The notes: generated by a model from the letters alone, not told the origin. Positions 17,779-26,365 are shown, counted from the stretch's first letter. The stretch is 64,000 bases of DNA from UBA11222 sp049323435 (GCA_049323435.1 JBMOMX010000008.1:62001-126000); one strand, 5' to 3'. Program-made: numbers and translations.

Positions 17779-18111
17779 ATGACTTATATCGTCACAGAGG
17801 CCTGCATTAAGTGCAAATTCATGGACTGTGTGGAGGTCTGTCCCGTGGACTGTTTCTACGAGGGCGAGAACATGCTGGTGATTCACCCGGATGAATGTAT
17901 TGACTGTGGCGTTTGTGAGCCGGAATGCCCGGCCGAGGCCATTGTCCCGGACACCGAGCCGGGCCATGAGAAAATTGCCGGGGTTAACCGCGAATATGCC
18001 CTGAAATGGCCCAATATCACCGTCGCGGGCACCCCGCCCGATGATGCCGAGGATTTCAAGGGCGTGGACGGCAAGTTTGACAAATATTTCAGCCCTAAAC
18101 CGGGCCATTGA
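17779..18111 (+). CDS. fdxA: 7Fe ferredoxin FdxA
   Basis: 110-aa seven-iron ferredoxin carrying one [3Fe-4S] and one [4Fe-4S] cluster. The ligand pattern is CIKCKFMDCVEVCPVDC at 9-25 and CIDCGVCEPECP at 39-50, followed by the long C-terminal extension typical of FdxA (EYALKWPNI). ATG 17779 is preceded by ACGGAGG and gives the conserved N-terminus MTYIVTEACIKC; an upstream in-frame start would add an unconserved leader. It may carry electrons for the 2-oxoacid:ferredoxin oxidoreductase encoded at 56.6-59.6 kb, which is inference. A terminator follows at once. Confidence 0.95.
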   Translation: MTYIVTEACIKCKFMDCVEVCPVDCFYEGENMLVIHPDECIDCGVCEPECPAEAIVPDTEPGHEKIAGVNREYALKWPNITVAGTPPDDAEDFKGVDGKFDKYFSPKPGH

Positions 18112-18121
18112 TGCTGTTTGC

Positions 18122-18161
18122 GGCGGGCCGGCCTAACATGTGCGCCCGCCTGTCTTTTTTT
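18122..18161 (+). terminator. Rho-independent terminator after fdxA
   Basis: GGCGGGC at 18122-18128 pairs with GCCCGCC at 18144-18150 across a 15-nt loop, followed by TGTCTTTTTTT. Position and U-tract are right for ending the helicase-S4-TerB-fdxA transcript. Confidence 0.8.
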
Positions 18162-18235
18162 GCGCTGTAACCAGTTCTTAGGAAAAATCCGGCATAGTGC
18201 GTGCCGTGAATTCATCCAAAAGGGCGGGTAGACTG

Positions 18236-19027
18236 ATGGCGCAATTTAAAACTCGGCCGTTTAGCGCCGAGATCCAGCTTATGAACCAGACAAATGGCGC
18301 AGCAGGGGCGGCGGGATCATTTAACGCCGTCCCGCCTGTGGTGCTGCGTCCGGCCGCTTTTTCCGGCCAGGCCGAAATATTGGCGGCCATCGCGGCGCTG
18401 CGTGAAGAGCTGTTCAACAGATCAGGCGATAGCGATACCGGCGCCGCAATGGCGATGGTCACCGATAAAATGCTGCAAACCCATAGCCGCGATATTGAAG
18501 ACGCCAAAAAGCTGAAGGCGGAAATTGATTCGCTTTCTTCGGCGATTGACACGACAAAACGTGAAATCGCGTCCATGCGCTACAAGGACGCGAACCGTTA
18601 TGAACGCATAACCGATGTCACCCACGAACTGGATGAAGTTGTGTTCGACACCGAACGCGCGACAGAAAATATTCTGTCCAGTTGCGAAGAAATCGAACGC
18701 CATATCGACCAGATTGAGTTGCAGGCCAGCTCACCCGATGAGCGCGCCGAAATTCAGGCGCTGGGACAGAAGGTTGTCAAGATTTACGAAGCCTGTAACT
18801 TTCAGGATATTACCGGCCAGCGCATAACCAAAGTCGTGAACACCCTGAAATTCATTGAACAGCGTCTTGATGTCATGATGTCTATCTGGGGCGGCCGGGA
18901 GGAATTTGATTCCATCGAATTGCCGGAAGCAGAAGTCGCGCATGAAGATGATTTATTGCTGAACGGCCCCGCCCGCGAAGGCGGCGACAGTGTCAGCCAG
19001 GCCGATATCGACGCGCTGTTCGATTAG
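18236..19027 (+). CDS. cheZ: CheZ-type chemotaxis protein phosphatase
   Basis: About 263 aa. The core is a long helical hairpin with two coiled-coil stretches (KLKAEIDSLSSAIDTTKREI and the later ILSSCEEIERHIDQIEL). The catalytic segment ACNFQDITGQRITKV contains the Gln that positions water to dephosphorylate CheY-P. The extreme C-terminus VSQADIDALFD matches the CheY-binding tail of CheZ. No other che gene is nearby. ATG 18236 fits a conserved-looking start (MAQFKTRPFSAE); GTG codons at 18197 and 18206 in frame are alternatives. Implies flagellar motility in this organism. Confidence 0.88.
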   Translation: MAQFKTRPFSAEIQLMNQTNGAAGAAGSFNAVPPVVLRPAAFSGQAEILAAIAALREELFNRSGDSDTGAAMAMVTDKMLQTHSRDIEDAKKLKAEIDSLSSAIDTTKREIASMRYKDANRYERITDVTHELDEVVFDTERATENILSSCEEIERHIDQIELQASSPDERAEIQALGQKVVKIYEACNFQDITGQRITKVVNTLKFIEQRLDVMMSIWGGREEFDSIELPEAEVAHEDDLLLNGPAREGGDSVSQADIDALFD

Positions 19028-19350
19028 AGCGTTTTGTGATCAAGTTGAAGCAAGCCGCCTAATTTGTCATTGCTGTAAGAGTCAGACAATTCGCTGACAA
19101 GATTGCGGCGTTAATGGACTTAAAAAACGCTGTCACCCCGCACTTGTTGCGGGGTCCAGGGTTACAAACTCAGGCCTTCATTTGAGACTCCTGGACCCCG
19201 GAATAAATCCGGGGTGACAATCTTTTTTAAGTCTTCGAACCTTCACTTAACCCAGGTTTCTTGTCAGCGAATTATCTGACTTCTACAGCAATGACGCAGA
19301 AGATGGAGCGATTCCATCTGATCCGAATAGGGTCTAGGGACAAAACGGTC
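19027..19350. repeat. Three-tier nested palindrome between cheZ and the crotonase gene
   Basis: This 324-bp gap has no gene and is almost wholly palindromic. Outer arms: GAGCGTTTTGT (19027-19037) and ACAAAACGGTC (19340-19350). Main arms: 36 bp at 19066-19101 and 19260-19295, 33 of 36 matching, ending GTCATTGCTG and CAGCAATGAC. Inner arms: GACTTAAAAAA (19117-19127) and TTTTTTAAGTC (19223-19233). At the centre sit two hairpin repeats of the local family in opposite orientation (19132-19161, 19190-19218). Looks like a non-autonomous, MITE-like element that carries or was invaded by the smaller repeats; no clear target duplication is visible. Confidence 0.8.
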
Positions 19351-19352
19351 TT

Positions 19353-20180
19353 TCACCCGCCCTGCCATTTGGCCGGGCGTTTTTCCAGCCAGGCGGCAAT
19401 GCCTTCCACCGCGTCCGGGTGATTGACCGCTTCATCCAACAGCCGCTCTGATTCTTCCACCGCCGCATTCAGCGGGCGGTGCAGATCGGCGTAAAGCTGG
19501 CGCTTGGTCATACGCAAGCTGCCCGGCGAATTTTTCTCCGCCAGCATGGCGGCGTAATCGCGCACATGCGCCATCAATTCGCCTTCCGGCAGAACCTTGT
19601 TCAGCAGCCCCATCGCAAACGCTTCTTCGGCCAGAAACACCCGGCTGGACAGCAGAATATCCGCCGCATGGGTGACCCCAACCAGCCGCGGCAGCACCCA
19701 CGAGAGACCAAATTCCGCCGGATAGTTCAGCTTGCCATGCGCGGTGGTGAATTTCGCCCCCGCCGCCGCAAAACGCAGATCCGCAAAGCAGGCCAGCACC
19801 AGCCCTACCCCCGCCACCGCGCCGTTAATGGCGGCGATCACCGGCTTGCTCAGCCCATAATGATAGGCAAAAGTGGCGTCAAATTCCGGCTGCACGCCAA
19901 AGCCTGGCCTGGCAATGTCATCGGTTGTGCCGCTGTCATAGCCGCCGCGTTCGGCATGGCCGCTGACCGCCGCCGTATCCGCGCCGGGGCAAAAGGCGCC
20001 GCCTTCCGGATCGCCGGTCACCACAATGACCCGCACCGCCGGATCGTTTTCCGCCAGGGCCAGCACATGGCGGTATTCCATATGCATGCGTCCGGTCCAG
20101 GCGTTCTTGCGCCGGGGCCGTGACAGCGTGAGTGTGGCGATCTGATTTTCAACGCCGTAGCGGATGGTCTTGAGTTCCAT
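19353..20180 (-). CDS. Enoyl-CoA hydratase/isomerase family protein
   Basis: 275-aa crotonase-fold protein. The first oxyanion-hole segment is GGAFCPGADTAAV near 60-72 and the second is NGAVAGVGLVLA near 120-131. The acid at the hydratase position is in YPAEFGLSWVLPRL near 152-165. The sequence fits an enoyl-CoA hydratase or isomerase used in fatty-acid or aromatic degradation; substrate chain length cannot be read. It stands alone, divergent from cmoA with about 50 bp between start codons, and its 3' end abuts the nested palindrome. Confidence 0.9.
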   Translation of the reverse strand: MELKTIRYGVENQIATLTLSRPRRKNAWTGRMHMEYRHVLALAENDPAVRVIVVTGDPEGGAFCPGADTAAVSGHAERGGYDSGTTDDIARPGFGVQPEFDATFAYHYGLSKPVIAAINGAVAGVGLVLACFADLRFAAAGAKFTTAHGKLNYPAEFGLSWVLPRLVGVTHAADILLSSRVFLAEEAFAMGLLNKVLPEGELMAHVRDYAAMLAEKNSPGSLRMTKRQLYADLHRPLNAAVEESERLLDEAVNHPDAVEGIAAWLEKRPAKWQGG

Positions 20181-20232
20181 GGCCCGTCCCTATATGACAG
20201 CTTCAGCCACTAATTTTTGTGCGAGGCACCTC

Positions 20233-21012
20233 ATGGCCGAAGAGAAGCGCCCATCCTCTATCCCCAGTCTGGCCGCTGTCAAGCTGGATACCCCGCCAGA
20301 CAGGGTTTTTGCGGATGCAAAACCGCAGACCGATTTCAAATTCGGCGCGGAAACCGTGCGCGTATTTGACGATATGGTCAGCCGCTCCGTGCCCTATTAT
20401 GATGAAATGCAGCGCATGACGGCGGAACTGGCGCGCGATTTTGCGCAACCCGATACCCGTCTGTATGATCTTGGCTGTTCCACCGCCACCACATTGGCCA
20501 TGCTGCATTATACGGTGGACCCCGGCGTGCAGTTTGTGGGCGTGGATAATTCGCCCGAAATGCTGGCCAAGGCGCGCGAGAAACTGACCAGCCTTGGCAT
20601 CACCCGGCCGGTCGATCTGCAACTGTCGGATATTGAAAAAATGCCGCCTTTGCACGACGCCAGCGTGGTGGTGATGAACCTGACTTTGCAATTCGTGCGC
20701 CCGCTGCACCGCGAACGCCTGGTCAAGCAGATTTATGACGGCATGCTGGATCGCGGCGCCTTTATTCTGATCGAAAAGCTGACCGTATCGGATGGCGATC
20801 TGAACCGGCTGTTCATCAATTATTATTACGACATGAAACGGCGCAACGGATATTCAGAACTGGAAATTGCGCAAAAACGCGAAGCGCTCGAAAATGTGCT
20901 GATCCCCTACCGGCTGGAAGAAAATGTAGAATTGCTGAAAGGTGCTGGCTTTCGCAGCGTCGAGATGTTTTTCCGCTGGTATAATTTTTGCGGACTGGTC
21001 GCCGTGAAATGA
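20233..21012 (+). CDS. cmoA: Carboxy-S-adenosyl-L-methionine synthase CmoA
   Basis: 259-aa SAM-dependent enzyme that makes carboxy-SAM from SAM and prephenate. The Rossmann motif is YDLGCSTATT, followed by VGVDNSPEML, VMNLTLQFVRP and GYSELEIAQKREALENV, whose Arg binds the carboxylate of carboxy-SAM in CmoA; the end is WYNFCGLVAVK. These blocks match E. coli CmoA closely by memory. In E. coli carboxy-SAM is used by CmoB to modify U34 of some tRNAs; no cmoB is in this window. ATG 20233 gives a start comparable with E. coli CmoA. The gene overlaps the next by 4 bp. Confidence 0.9.
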   Translation: MAEEKRPSSIPSLAAVKLDTPPDRVFADAKPQTDFKFGAETVRVFDDMVSRSVPYYDEMQRMTAELARDFAQPDTRLYDLGCSTATTLAMLHYTVDPGVQFVGVDNSPEMLAKAREKLTSLGITRPVDLQLSDIEKMPPLHDASVVVMNLTLQFVRPLHRERLVKQIYDGMLDRGAFILIEKLTVSDGDLNRLFINYYYDMKRRNGYSELEIAQKREALENVLIPYRLEENVELLKGAGFRSVEMFFRWYNFCGLVAVK

Positions 21013-21749
21013 GCTTTCAGGACAGGATCATTCAAACCGGCGGCTGGTTTTTCAAATACCGCAATATTGCATTTCCCGCGGTGCTGCTGGCGCTCTTCAT
21101 CTTGCTGCCGCCCAGGCCGTTTATGGGCAGCCCGGTGATTGACGCCTGGCTGGATATGCTGGGCCTGTTGCTGGCGCTGGCCGGTTCGGGCCTGCGCGCC
21201 TGGGTGATCGGCCTGGCCTATATCAAGCGCGGCGGGCTGGATAAAAAAGTCCATGCCGATACGCTGGTCAGTTCCGGCATGTTCGCGGTGTGCCGCAATC
21301 CGCTTTATGTGGGCAACGCGCTGGTGCTGCTGGGCCTGTTTGTGGTGCATAATAATGCGCTGGCCTATCTGCTTGGCCTGATATTTTTTGGCGCAGCCTA
21401 TTGGGGCATTATTGCCGCCGAAGAAAAATTTCTGGCGGAAAAATTTGGCGAAGACTATCGCGCCTACTGCGCCCGGGTTAACCGCTTCTGGCTGAATTTC
21501 AGCGGCTACAAAGACGCCGTGGAAGGCATGCGCTTCAACTGGCGCCGCGTTGTGATCAAGGATTACTCCACCCTTTATACCTGGATTGCCGGCATGATGG
21601 TGCTGATCGCCTGGGAACATGCGCATTGGGGCGGCGGGTCATTTATTGACGCGCTGGAATCCGTTCTTATCCCGCTTGCCATCGCCACGGGGGTCACTTT
21701 GCTGGTGCGCGTCCTGAAAAAACGCGGCGTGCTGTCGGAACAGGTGTAA
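21009..21749 (+). CDS. Membrane methyltransferase of the ICMT/PEMT superfamily
   Basis: 246-aa integral membrane protein with about six hydrophobic segments. The isoprenylcysteine/phospholipid methyltransferase signature is present: SGMFAVCRNPLYVGNALV near 90-107 and the SAM-site stretch AAEEKFLAEKFGEDYRAYC near 137-155. The methyl acceptor in bacteria is mostly unknown for this branch. Its ATGA overlap with cmoA means the two are translated from one mRNA, tying a soluble carboxy-SAM synthase to a membrane methyltransferase. That link is seen in the sequence; its meaning is not. Confidence 0.85.
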   Translation: MSFQDRIIQTGGWFFKYRNIAFPAVLLALFILLPPRPFMGSPVIDAWLDMLGLLLALAGSGLRAWVIGLAYIKRGGLDKKVHADTLVSSGMFAVCRNPLYVGNALVLLGLFVVHNNALAYLLGLIFFGAAYWGIIAAEEKFLAEKFGEDYRAYCARVNRFWLNFSGYKDAVEGMRFNWRRVVIKDYSTLYTWIAGMMVLIAWEHAHWGGGSFIDALESVLIPLAIATGVTLLVRVLKKRGVLSEQV

Positions 21750-21810
21750 CGCATTGCGCCCCGCACCAGCGTGGCCGCTTGATTATATCAAACTTTAGAC
21801 GGGAATTTTT

Positions 21811-22356
21811 TCAGGCGAATTGCGGTGCGCGGTTGCGCGCCAGCGCGTTGCGCAGCGCTTCGGCAAATTCAAGCCGCTCGCCGGCGGTCAGGAATTTTCC
21901 GAACACCAGATATTTCCCGTGCGAGCGCACCGCAAGCAGCGGCGCGTCCGGGTTGGCGGTGATCAGTTCGACCTGCGCCCAATAGGCCTGTAAATTCCAG
22001 CTCAGGATGCGCCCATCCGGAAGAAAGCGGCGGATCAGCAGCGAAGCGTCATCAAGCTGCACCGTTTCATAAATTCTGGCCGCCCGGAAATTCACCTGGA
22101 ACGCCACATAAATCAGGATCACATCCAGCCCGAAAAAACCCAGCACCGGCCAGGCGCCCATCGTGAAGAAGCACAGGCCGGCAATAAAGCTGAACACCGT
22201 AATGCAGGTCATTACGGTCATGAAACCGCGCCGGCTGAGCGAGCGCTGCGGGTACAGCACCGCATCAAAACGCAGGCCCCCGGCAGTGCGGCCCACCGCG
22301 CTGTCCGTTGAAATTTCCGGTGTGATTTCCAGTGTCATAAGCTCTGCCCGTTGCAT
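21811..22356 (-). CDS. DUF2244 membrane protein
   Basis: 181-aa protein with two central membrane helices at about 44-90 (FMTVMTCITVFSFIAGLCFF and WPVLGFFGLDVILIYVAFQV) and a C-terminal cytoplasmic beta-rich part with LLAVRSHGKYLVFGKFL. This is the DUF2244 pattern, common in alphaproteobacteria and often next to nth, as here, where the two are divergent with 60 bp between start codons. Function unknown. Confidence 0.88.
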   Translation of the reverse strand: MQRAELMTLEITPEISTDSAVGRTAGGLRFDAVLYPQRSLSRRGFMTVMTCITVFSFIAGLCFFTMGAWPVLGFFGLDVILIYVAFQVNFRAARIYETVQLDDASLLIRRFLPDGRILSWNLQAYWAQVELITANPDAPLLAVRSHGKYLVFGKFLTAGERLEFAEALRNALARNRAPQFA

Positions 22357-22416
22357 GGCTTCAGATTAGGACAGTCAGGCATTCCGCGCGAGTAAAAAAT
22401 GCGTTAAGCATATTTC

Positions 22417-23079
22417 ATGGTTAATTCAGAAGCTGCGCCGGTACAGATGACGCCGGCGGAAATTTCAAAATTTTTTACGCGCCTGCGCGCGCGTGATCGC
22501 GAACCGCAAAGCGAATTGCAATATCGTAACGCCTTCACGCTTCTGGTTGCGGTGGTGCTGTCCGCACAGGCGACCGACAAGGGCGTGAACAAGGCCACGG
22601 GCCCGCTATTTGCGGTCGCGGATACGCCGGAGAAAATGCTGCAACTGGGCGAAGCGGGCCTGCGCTCCTATATCAAAAGCATCGGCCTGTTCCGCACCAA
22701 GGCGAAAAATATTATCGCACTTTCGGCCAGGCTGCTTGAAGCGCATGCAGGTCAGGTGCCGAAGTCCCGCGAAGCACTTGAAACCCTGCCGGGGGTTGGC
22801 CGCAAGACCGCAAATGTGGTTCTGAACATTGTGTTTGGCGAACCCGTCATGGCGGTGGATACGCATATCTTCCGGTTGAGCAACCGCACCGGGCTGGCCC
22901 CCGGAAAAACGCCGCGCCAGGTCGAGGACGCGCTGGTTGCGCGCATTCCCAAACGTTTCATGCGCCATGCGCATCACTGGCTTATTCTGCATGGGCGCTA
23001 TGTCTGCAAGGCGCGCGCGCCGGACTGCCCCGCCTGCGCCGTGCGCGATCTGTGCCATTACCCGCACAAGACCGCCTGA
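22417..23079 (+). CDS. nth: Endonuclease III, base-excision DNA glycosylase/AP lyase
   Basis: 220-aa HhH-GPD glycosylase that removes oxidised pyrimidines and nicks the abasic site. The helix-hairpin-helix is LETLPGVGRKTANVVLN near 122-138, with the catalytic Lys in GRKTA; the catalytic Asp is in AVDTHIFRLSNR near 147. The [4Fe-4S] ligands lie in CKARAPDCPACAVRDLC near 195-211 with the usual C-x6-C-x2-C-x5-C spacing. Length is normal. Converges on the lipoprotein gene, with 22 bp between stop codons. Confidence 0.97.
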   Translation: MVNSEAAPVQMTPAEISKFFTRLRARDREPQSELQYRNAFTLLVAVVLSAQATDKGVNKATGPLFAVADTPEKMLQLGEAGLRSYIKSIGLFRTKAKNIIALSARLLEAHAGQVPKSREALETLPGVGRKTANVVLNIVFGEPVMAVDTHIFRLSNRTGLAPGKTPRQVEDALVARIPKRFMRHAHHWLILHGRYVCKARAPDCPACAVRDLCHYPHKTA

Positions 23080-23101
23080 TCCGGGCGAAGGCGCGCCGGT
23101 G

Positions 23102-23884
23102 CTAGCCGGGGCTGGACGCGTGGCGCGCCAATATTGCTCCGACACACTGTCCGGGCTCCGGGGTTTTACCGCCATCGCGGGCGCCGGTTTCGGCATGCGA
23201 GACCCGCGCCTCGCCGCCGTCCTGGGCATAGATAAACACAAACAGCACACAATCCCCGTGCGCATATTGCCAGACTTCCGCGAACGGTTCCTTACGGCTG
23301 AGATCGGGTTTGCCCAGCAGCCGCTCAACGGCCGGGGCATCGAGGCCGATAAGATCAGCGGGGCTGTAGCCGCCCTTGCCCTGGGCGCGTGGCGGTTTGG
23401 CGGGCGATGGCAGAACCGCCAACGCCTGCGGGGTTTCGGAGGTGACCTTTCCCTGTGGTGCGCTGGCTGGCTGTTCCTTTGTTTCCATGACAGGGCTTTT
23501 GCGCGGAATCGGCGTCGAGGCGGCGGTCCGGGAAAGGGACCGCCAGGGCTTTGGCCTTGGCAGATTGCTGCGCAGCATGGGCGCATCGCTGGTGCGGCCG
23601 GTATCTGCGGTCCGGGCTGGCGCTGCGGCTTGTGATAGGGGCACGGCTTTTGCCGGGGGCGCGGCTGATGGGGCGGCCGCGCTTTGTTGTGGCGCCGCCG
23701 AAGCCGGGGCGCGCGCGGGCGGTTTGTCCCTGTCCCACTGCAACCAGCCAGGCTGTTTAAACTGCATCTTCGAAAGATTTTTCAAATCCAGCCGCCCGTC
23801 ACTGGCGCAGCCGTTCACGCTCATGCCCAGCAGGCACAGTACCAGCACTGACCGGATTACAGAAAAATGGTTTCTCCGACTCAT
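23102..23884 (-). CDS. Proline/alanine-rich lipoprotein of unknown function
   Basis: 260-aa predicted lipoprotein. The signal peptide ends in the lipobox MSVNGC (lipidated Cys near 26). A long low-complexity linker of Ala, Pro, Ser and Gln occupies about 50-170. The folded C-terminal part (about 172-255) begins YSPADLIGLDAPAVERLLGK, resembling the LxG-x3-V-x2-LLG pattern of small BamE/SmpA-like envelope domains, and has two Cys (GDCVLFVF, GQCVGAIL) that could form a disulfide. The likeness to BamE-type folds is weak and inferred. It is divergent from the adenosine kinase gene. Confidence 0.72.
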   Translation of the reverse strand: MSRRNHFSVIRSVLVLCLLGMSVNGCASDGRLDLKNLSKMQFKQPGWLQWDRDKPPARAPASAAPQQSAAAPSAAPPAKAVPLSQAAAPARTADTGRTSDAPMLRSNLPRPKPWRSLSRTAASTPIPRKSPVMETKEQPASAPQGKVTSETPQALAVLPSPAKPPRAQGKGGYSPADLIGLDAPAVERLLGKPDLSRKEPFAEVWQYAHGDCVLFVFIYAQDGGEARVSHAETGARDGGKTPEPGQCVGAILARHASSPG

Positions 23885-24020
23885 GGCCTTTAACCCGTCT
23901 GTTACATTCTCTGTTATGCGACGATTAAGCCCTATCCGGCAACAAGGATTCTAATCATGACGCCGCTTGCATGGGCTACGCACGGCACTATACTGCGGCG
24001 CAACAAGAAGGAGCCGCCGG

Positions 24021-25016
24021 ATGACCCAAACTGCTAGCCTGGATGTTACAGGCATAGGTAACGCCATTGTCGATATCATCGCCCAGGCCGATGACGCTTT
24101 TCTGGCGCGCAATGCCATTGCCAAAGGCGCCATGACGCTGATTGATGCTGCGGGCGCCGAAAAAATCTATGGCGCAATGGGCCCCGGCATTGAAACCTCT
24201 GGCGGATCCGCCGCCAACACCGTTGCCGGCGTCGCAGCGCTTGGCGGCCGCGCCGCCTTTATCGGCAAAGTGCAGCACGACCAGTTGGGCGAAGTCTTTG
24301 CGCATGATCTGCGCGCGCTGGGTGTGCGTTTTGACACACAAGTCAGCGTCAGCGAAAATCCGACGGGGCGCTGCCTCATTCTGGTAACCCCGGACGCGCA
24401 GCGCTCAATGAGCACATTTCTCGGAGCCGGGCAGGAATTGCACCCGCGCGATGTGGATCCCGCGCTGATCGAAGCGTCGCAGGTGACTTATCTGGAAGGC
24501 TATTTGTGGGATCCCCCGCATGCGAAAGAGGCGTTCCGCAAGGCTATGGGCATTGCGCGCGCAGCCGGGCGCAAAGTCGCCATGAGCCTTTCGGATGCAT
24601 TTTGCGTCGAGCGTTACCGCGAAGAATTTCAGCAATTGGCCAATGGAAGTGTGGATATTCTGTTTGCCAATGAAGCCGAGATCCTGTCGCTGTACCAGGC
24701 TGAAACTTTTGATGACGCTTTGCAGGCGGTGCGCGGCAAATGCCCCATCGTGGCGTTGACCCGTTCGGAAAAAGGCTGCGTCATTCTGGCCGGTGAGGAA
24801 GTGCATGTCATCGAAGCAGCAAAGCCTGCGCGCGTGCTGGACACAACCGGCGCGGGCGATCTGTTCGCAGCCGGTTTTTTATATGGCTATACAAATGGCC
24901 GGAATATAGCCAGCGCCGCCCGTATTGGCGCCCTGGCTGCGTCTGAAGTCATCGCACATATCGGCCCGCGCCCGCAAAGCGACCTGAAGGCGCTTGTGAA
25001 AAATGCCGGATTGTGA
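24021..25016 (+). CDS. PfkB-family sugar kinase, adenosine kinase-like
   Basis: 331-aa ribokinase/PfkB-family kinase. The N-terminal IGNAIVDIIAQAD, the glycine pair SGGSAANTVAGVAALGG near 56-72 and the C-terminal DTTGAGDLFAAGFLYG near 275-290, with the catalytic Asp, are all present. The overall pattern is that of bacterial adenosine kinases that salvage adenosine to AMP; another nucleoside or sugar remains possible. ATG 24021 has AAGAAGGAG at the right distance; the frame extends upstream but without a site or conserved sequence. Confidence 0.88.
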   Translation: MTQTASLDVTGIGNAIVDIIAQADDAFLARNAIAKGAMTLIDAAGAEKIYGAMGPGIETSGGSAANTVAGVAALGGRAAFIGKVQHDQLGEVFAHDLRALGVRFDTQVSVSENPTGRCLILVTPDAQRSMSTFLGAGQELHPRDVDPALIEASQVTYLEGYLWDPPHAKEAFRKAMGIARAAGRKVAMSLSDAFCVERYREEFQQLANGSVDILFANEAEILSLYQAETFDDALQAVRGKCPIVALTRSEKGCVILAGEEVHVIEAAKPARVLDTTGAGDLFAAGFLYGYTNGRNIASAARIGALAASEVIAHIGPRPQSDLKALVKNAGL

Positions 25017-25137
25017 CCCCTGTGGATACTGACGGCGCTGACGGCGCGGCCATTAGCGCTTTTCGCATCGCGCGCTGTGCGCTATGCTTGCATCTGTCCA
25101 ATAGCGCATATTGCAGCATTTTCACGGTAAGAGGCAG

Positions 25138-26097
25138 ATGAGCGAGACTAAAAAACCCGGCCGGGGCCGTATCTATGACAATATCACCCAGACCATCGGC
25201 GATACGCCGCTGGTGCGGCTGAACCGGCTTGCGAAAGAGGCGGGCGTTGGCGCGGATATTCTGCTGAAGCTGGAATTTTTCAATCCGCTGGCCAGTGTCA
25301 AGGACCGTATCGGCGTCGCCATGATCGAGGATATGGAGACGAAAGGAAGGCTCAAGCCCGACACGGTGATCATTGAACCGACATCCGGAAATACCGGTAT
25401 CGCGCTGGCCTTTGTGTGCGCCGCAAAGGGTTATAAATTAATTCTGGTCATGCCGGACAGCATGTCGATTGAACGGCGCAAAATGTTCGCCCTGCTGGGC
25501 GCGGAACTGGAATTGACGCCGGCCGCAAAGGGGATGCGCGGCGCCATCGCCCGCGCCGAGGAATTACTGGCCGCCCATCCGGGCTCGGTGATGGCGCAGC
25601 AGTTTGAAAATCCCGCCAATCCGGAAATTCACCGCCGCACCACGGCGGAAGAAATCTGGAACGACACCCAGGGCAAGGTCGATGTGGTTATTTCGGGGGT
25701 CGGCACCGGCGGCACCTTTACCGGCGTGGGATCTGTGTTGAAGGCGCGCAAGCCCGGCATGAAAATGATCGCCGTCGAACCCGAAGACAGCCCGATCCTG
25801 TCGGGCGGCCAGCCCGGCCCGCATAAGATTCAGGGCATCGGCGCGGGCTTTGTGCCGGACAATCTGGACCGTGCGCTGGTGGACGAAGTGATCACCATCG
25901 GCAATGAAAATGCGTTCGAGATGGCGCGCAGGCTGGCGCGGCTGGAAGGCATTCCCGGCGGTATTTCATCGGGCGCGGCGGTGGCGGCGGCGCTGGAGGT
26001 CGGCGTGCGGCCCGACATGAAAGGCAAAACCATCGTCGTCATCATACCGTCATTCGCGGAACGCTATCTATCGACGGCGCTGTTCGAGGGGCTGTGA
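25138..26097 (+). CDS. cysK: Cysteine synthase A (O-acetylserine sulfhydrylase)
   Basis: 319-aa PLP enzyme that makes cysteine from O-acetylserine and sulfide. The cofactor Lys is in LASVKDRIG near 45; the substrate loop TSGNTGIALA is near 73 and the phosphate-binding GVGTGGTFTGVG near 181. The C-terminal IPGGISSGAAVAAAL is typical. Start ATG 25138 follows AAGAGGCAG. The gap to the kinase gene is about 120 bp and holds nothing recognisable. Downstream lies a repeat-rich stretch. Confidence 0.96.
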   Translation: MSETKKPGRGRIYDNITQTIGDTPLVRLNRLAKEAGVGADILLKLEFFNPLASVKDRIGVAMIEDMETKGRLKPDTVIIEPTSGNTGIALAFVCAAKGYKLILVMPDSMSIERRKMFALLGAELELTPAAKGMRGAIARAEELLAAHPGSVMAQQFENPANPEIHRRTTAEEIWNDTQGKVDVVISGVGTGGTFTGVGSVLKARKPGMKMIAVEPEDSPILSGGQPGPHKIQGIGAGFVPDNLDRALVDEVITIGNENAFEMARRLARLEGIPGGISSGAAVAAALEVGVRPDMKGKTIVVIIPSFAERYLSTALFEGL

Positions 26098-26113
26098 GCA
26101 GCCGTTTTCTTTT

Positions 26114-26137
26114 GTCACCCCGCACTTGTTGCGGGGT
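26114..26137. repeat. Hairpin repeat copy, truncated, after cysK
   Basis: GTCACCCCGCACTTGTTGCG and GGGT: arms CCCCGCA and TGCGGGG; it lacks the TCCAGGG tail of full copies. Its place 16 bp after the cysK stop would suit a transcript-ending hairpin, though no U-tract follows. Confidence 0.75.
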
Positions 26138-26166
26138 AATTAACTGGAGCATAATGATCTCGGATT

Positions 26167-26287
26167 GACCCAACCCCCTCCCTGTCCCTCCCCCTTTCAG
26201 GGGGAGGGAACGCAAGATGGAACGCCTCCCTCCCCCTGAAAGGGGGCCTGAAGATGCAGGTACCAATAAGGGTTGGGGTGGGGGTCC
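26167..26287. repeat. C/G-tract palindromic repeat
   Basis: A second type of intergenic repeat. CCCTCCCCCT pairs perfectly with AGGGGGAGGG (26186-26208, 3-nt loop). A second hairpin CCCCCT-GAA-AGGGGG lies at 26232-26246, and the outer ends (GACCCAACCCC, and GGTTGGGGTGGGGGTC) are roughly complementary. No coding sequence is seen. Strongly structured RNA would form if it is transcribed towards the MoeB-like gene. Confidence 0.7.
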
Positions 26288-26365
26288 ATTTTGCGAAAAA
26301 TGGGGCCGGTAAATTGATCGATCGAATAGCATTACGCACCGGACTATGCGTAGAGGTCTTTCAAT

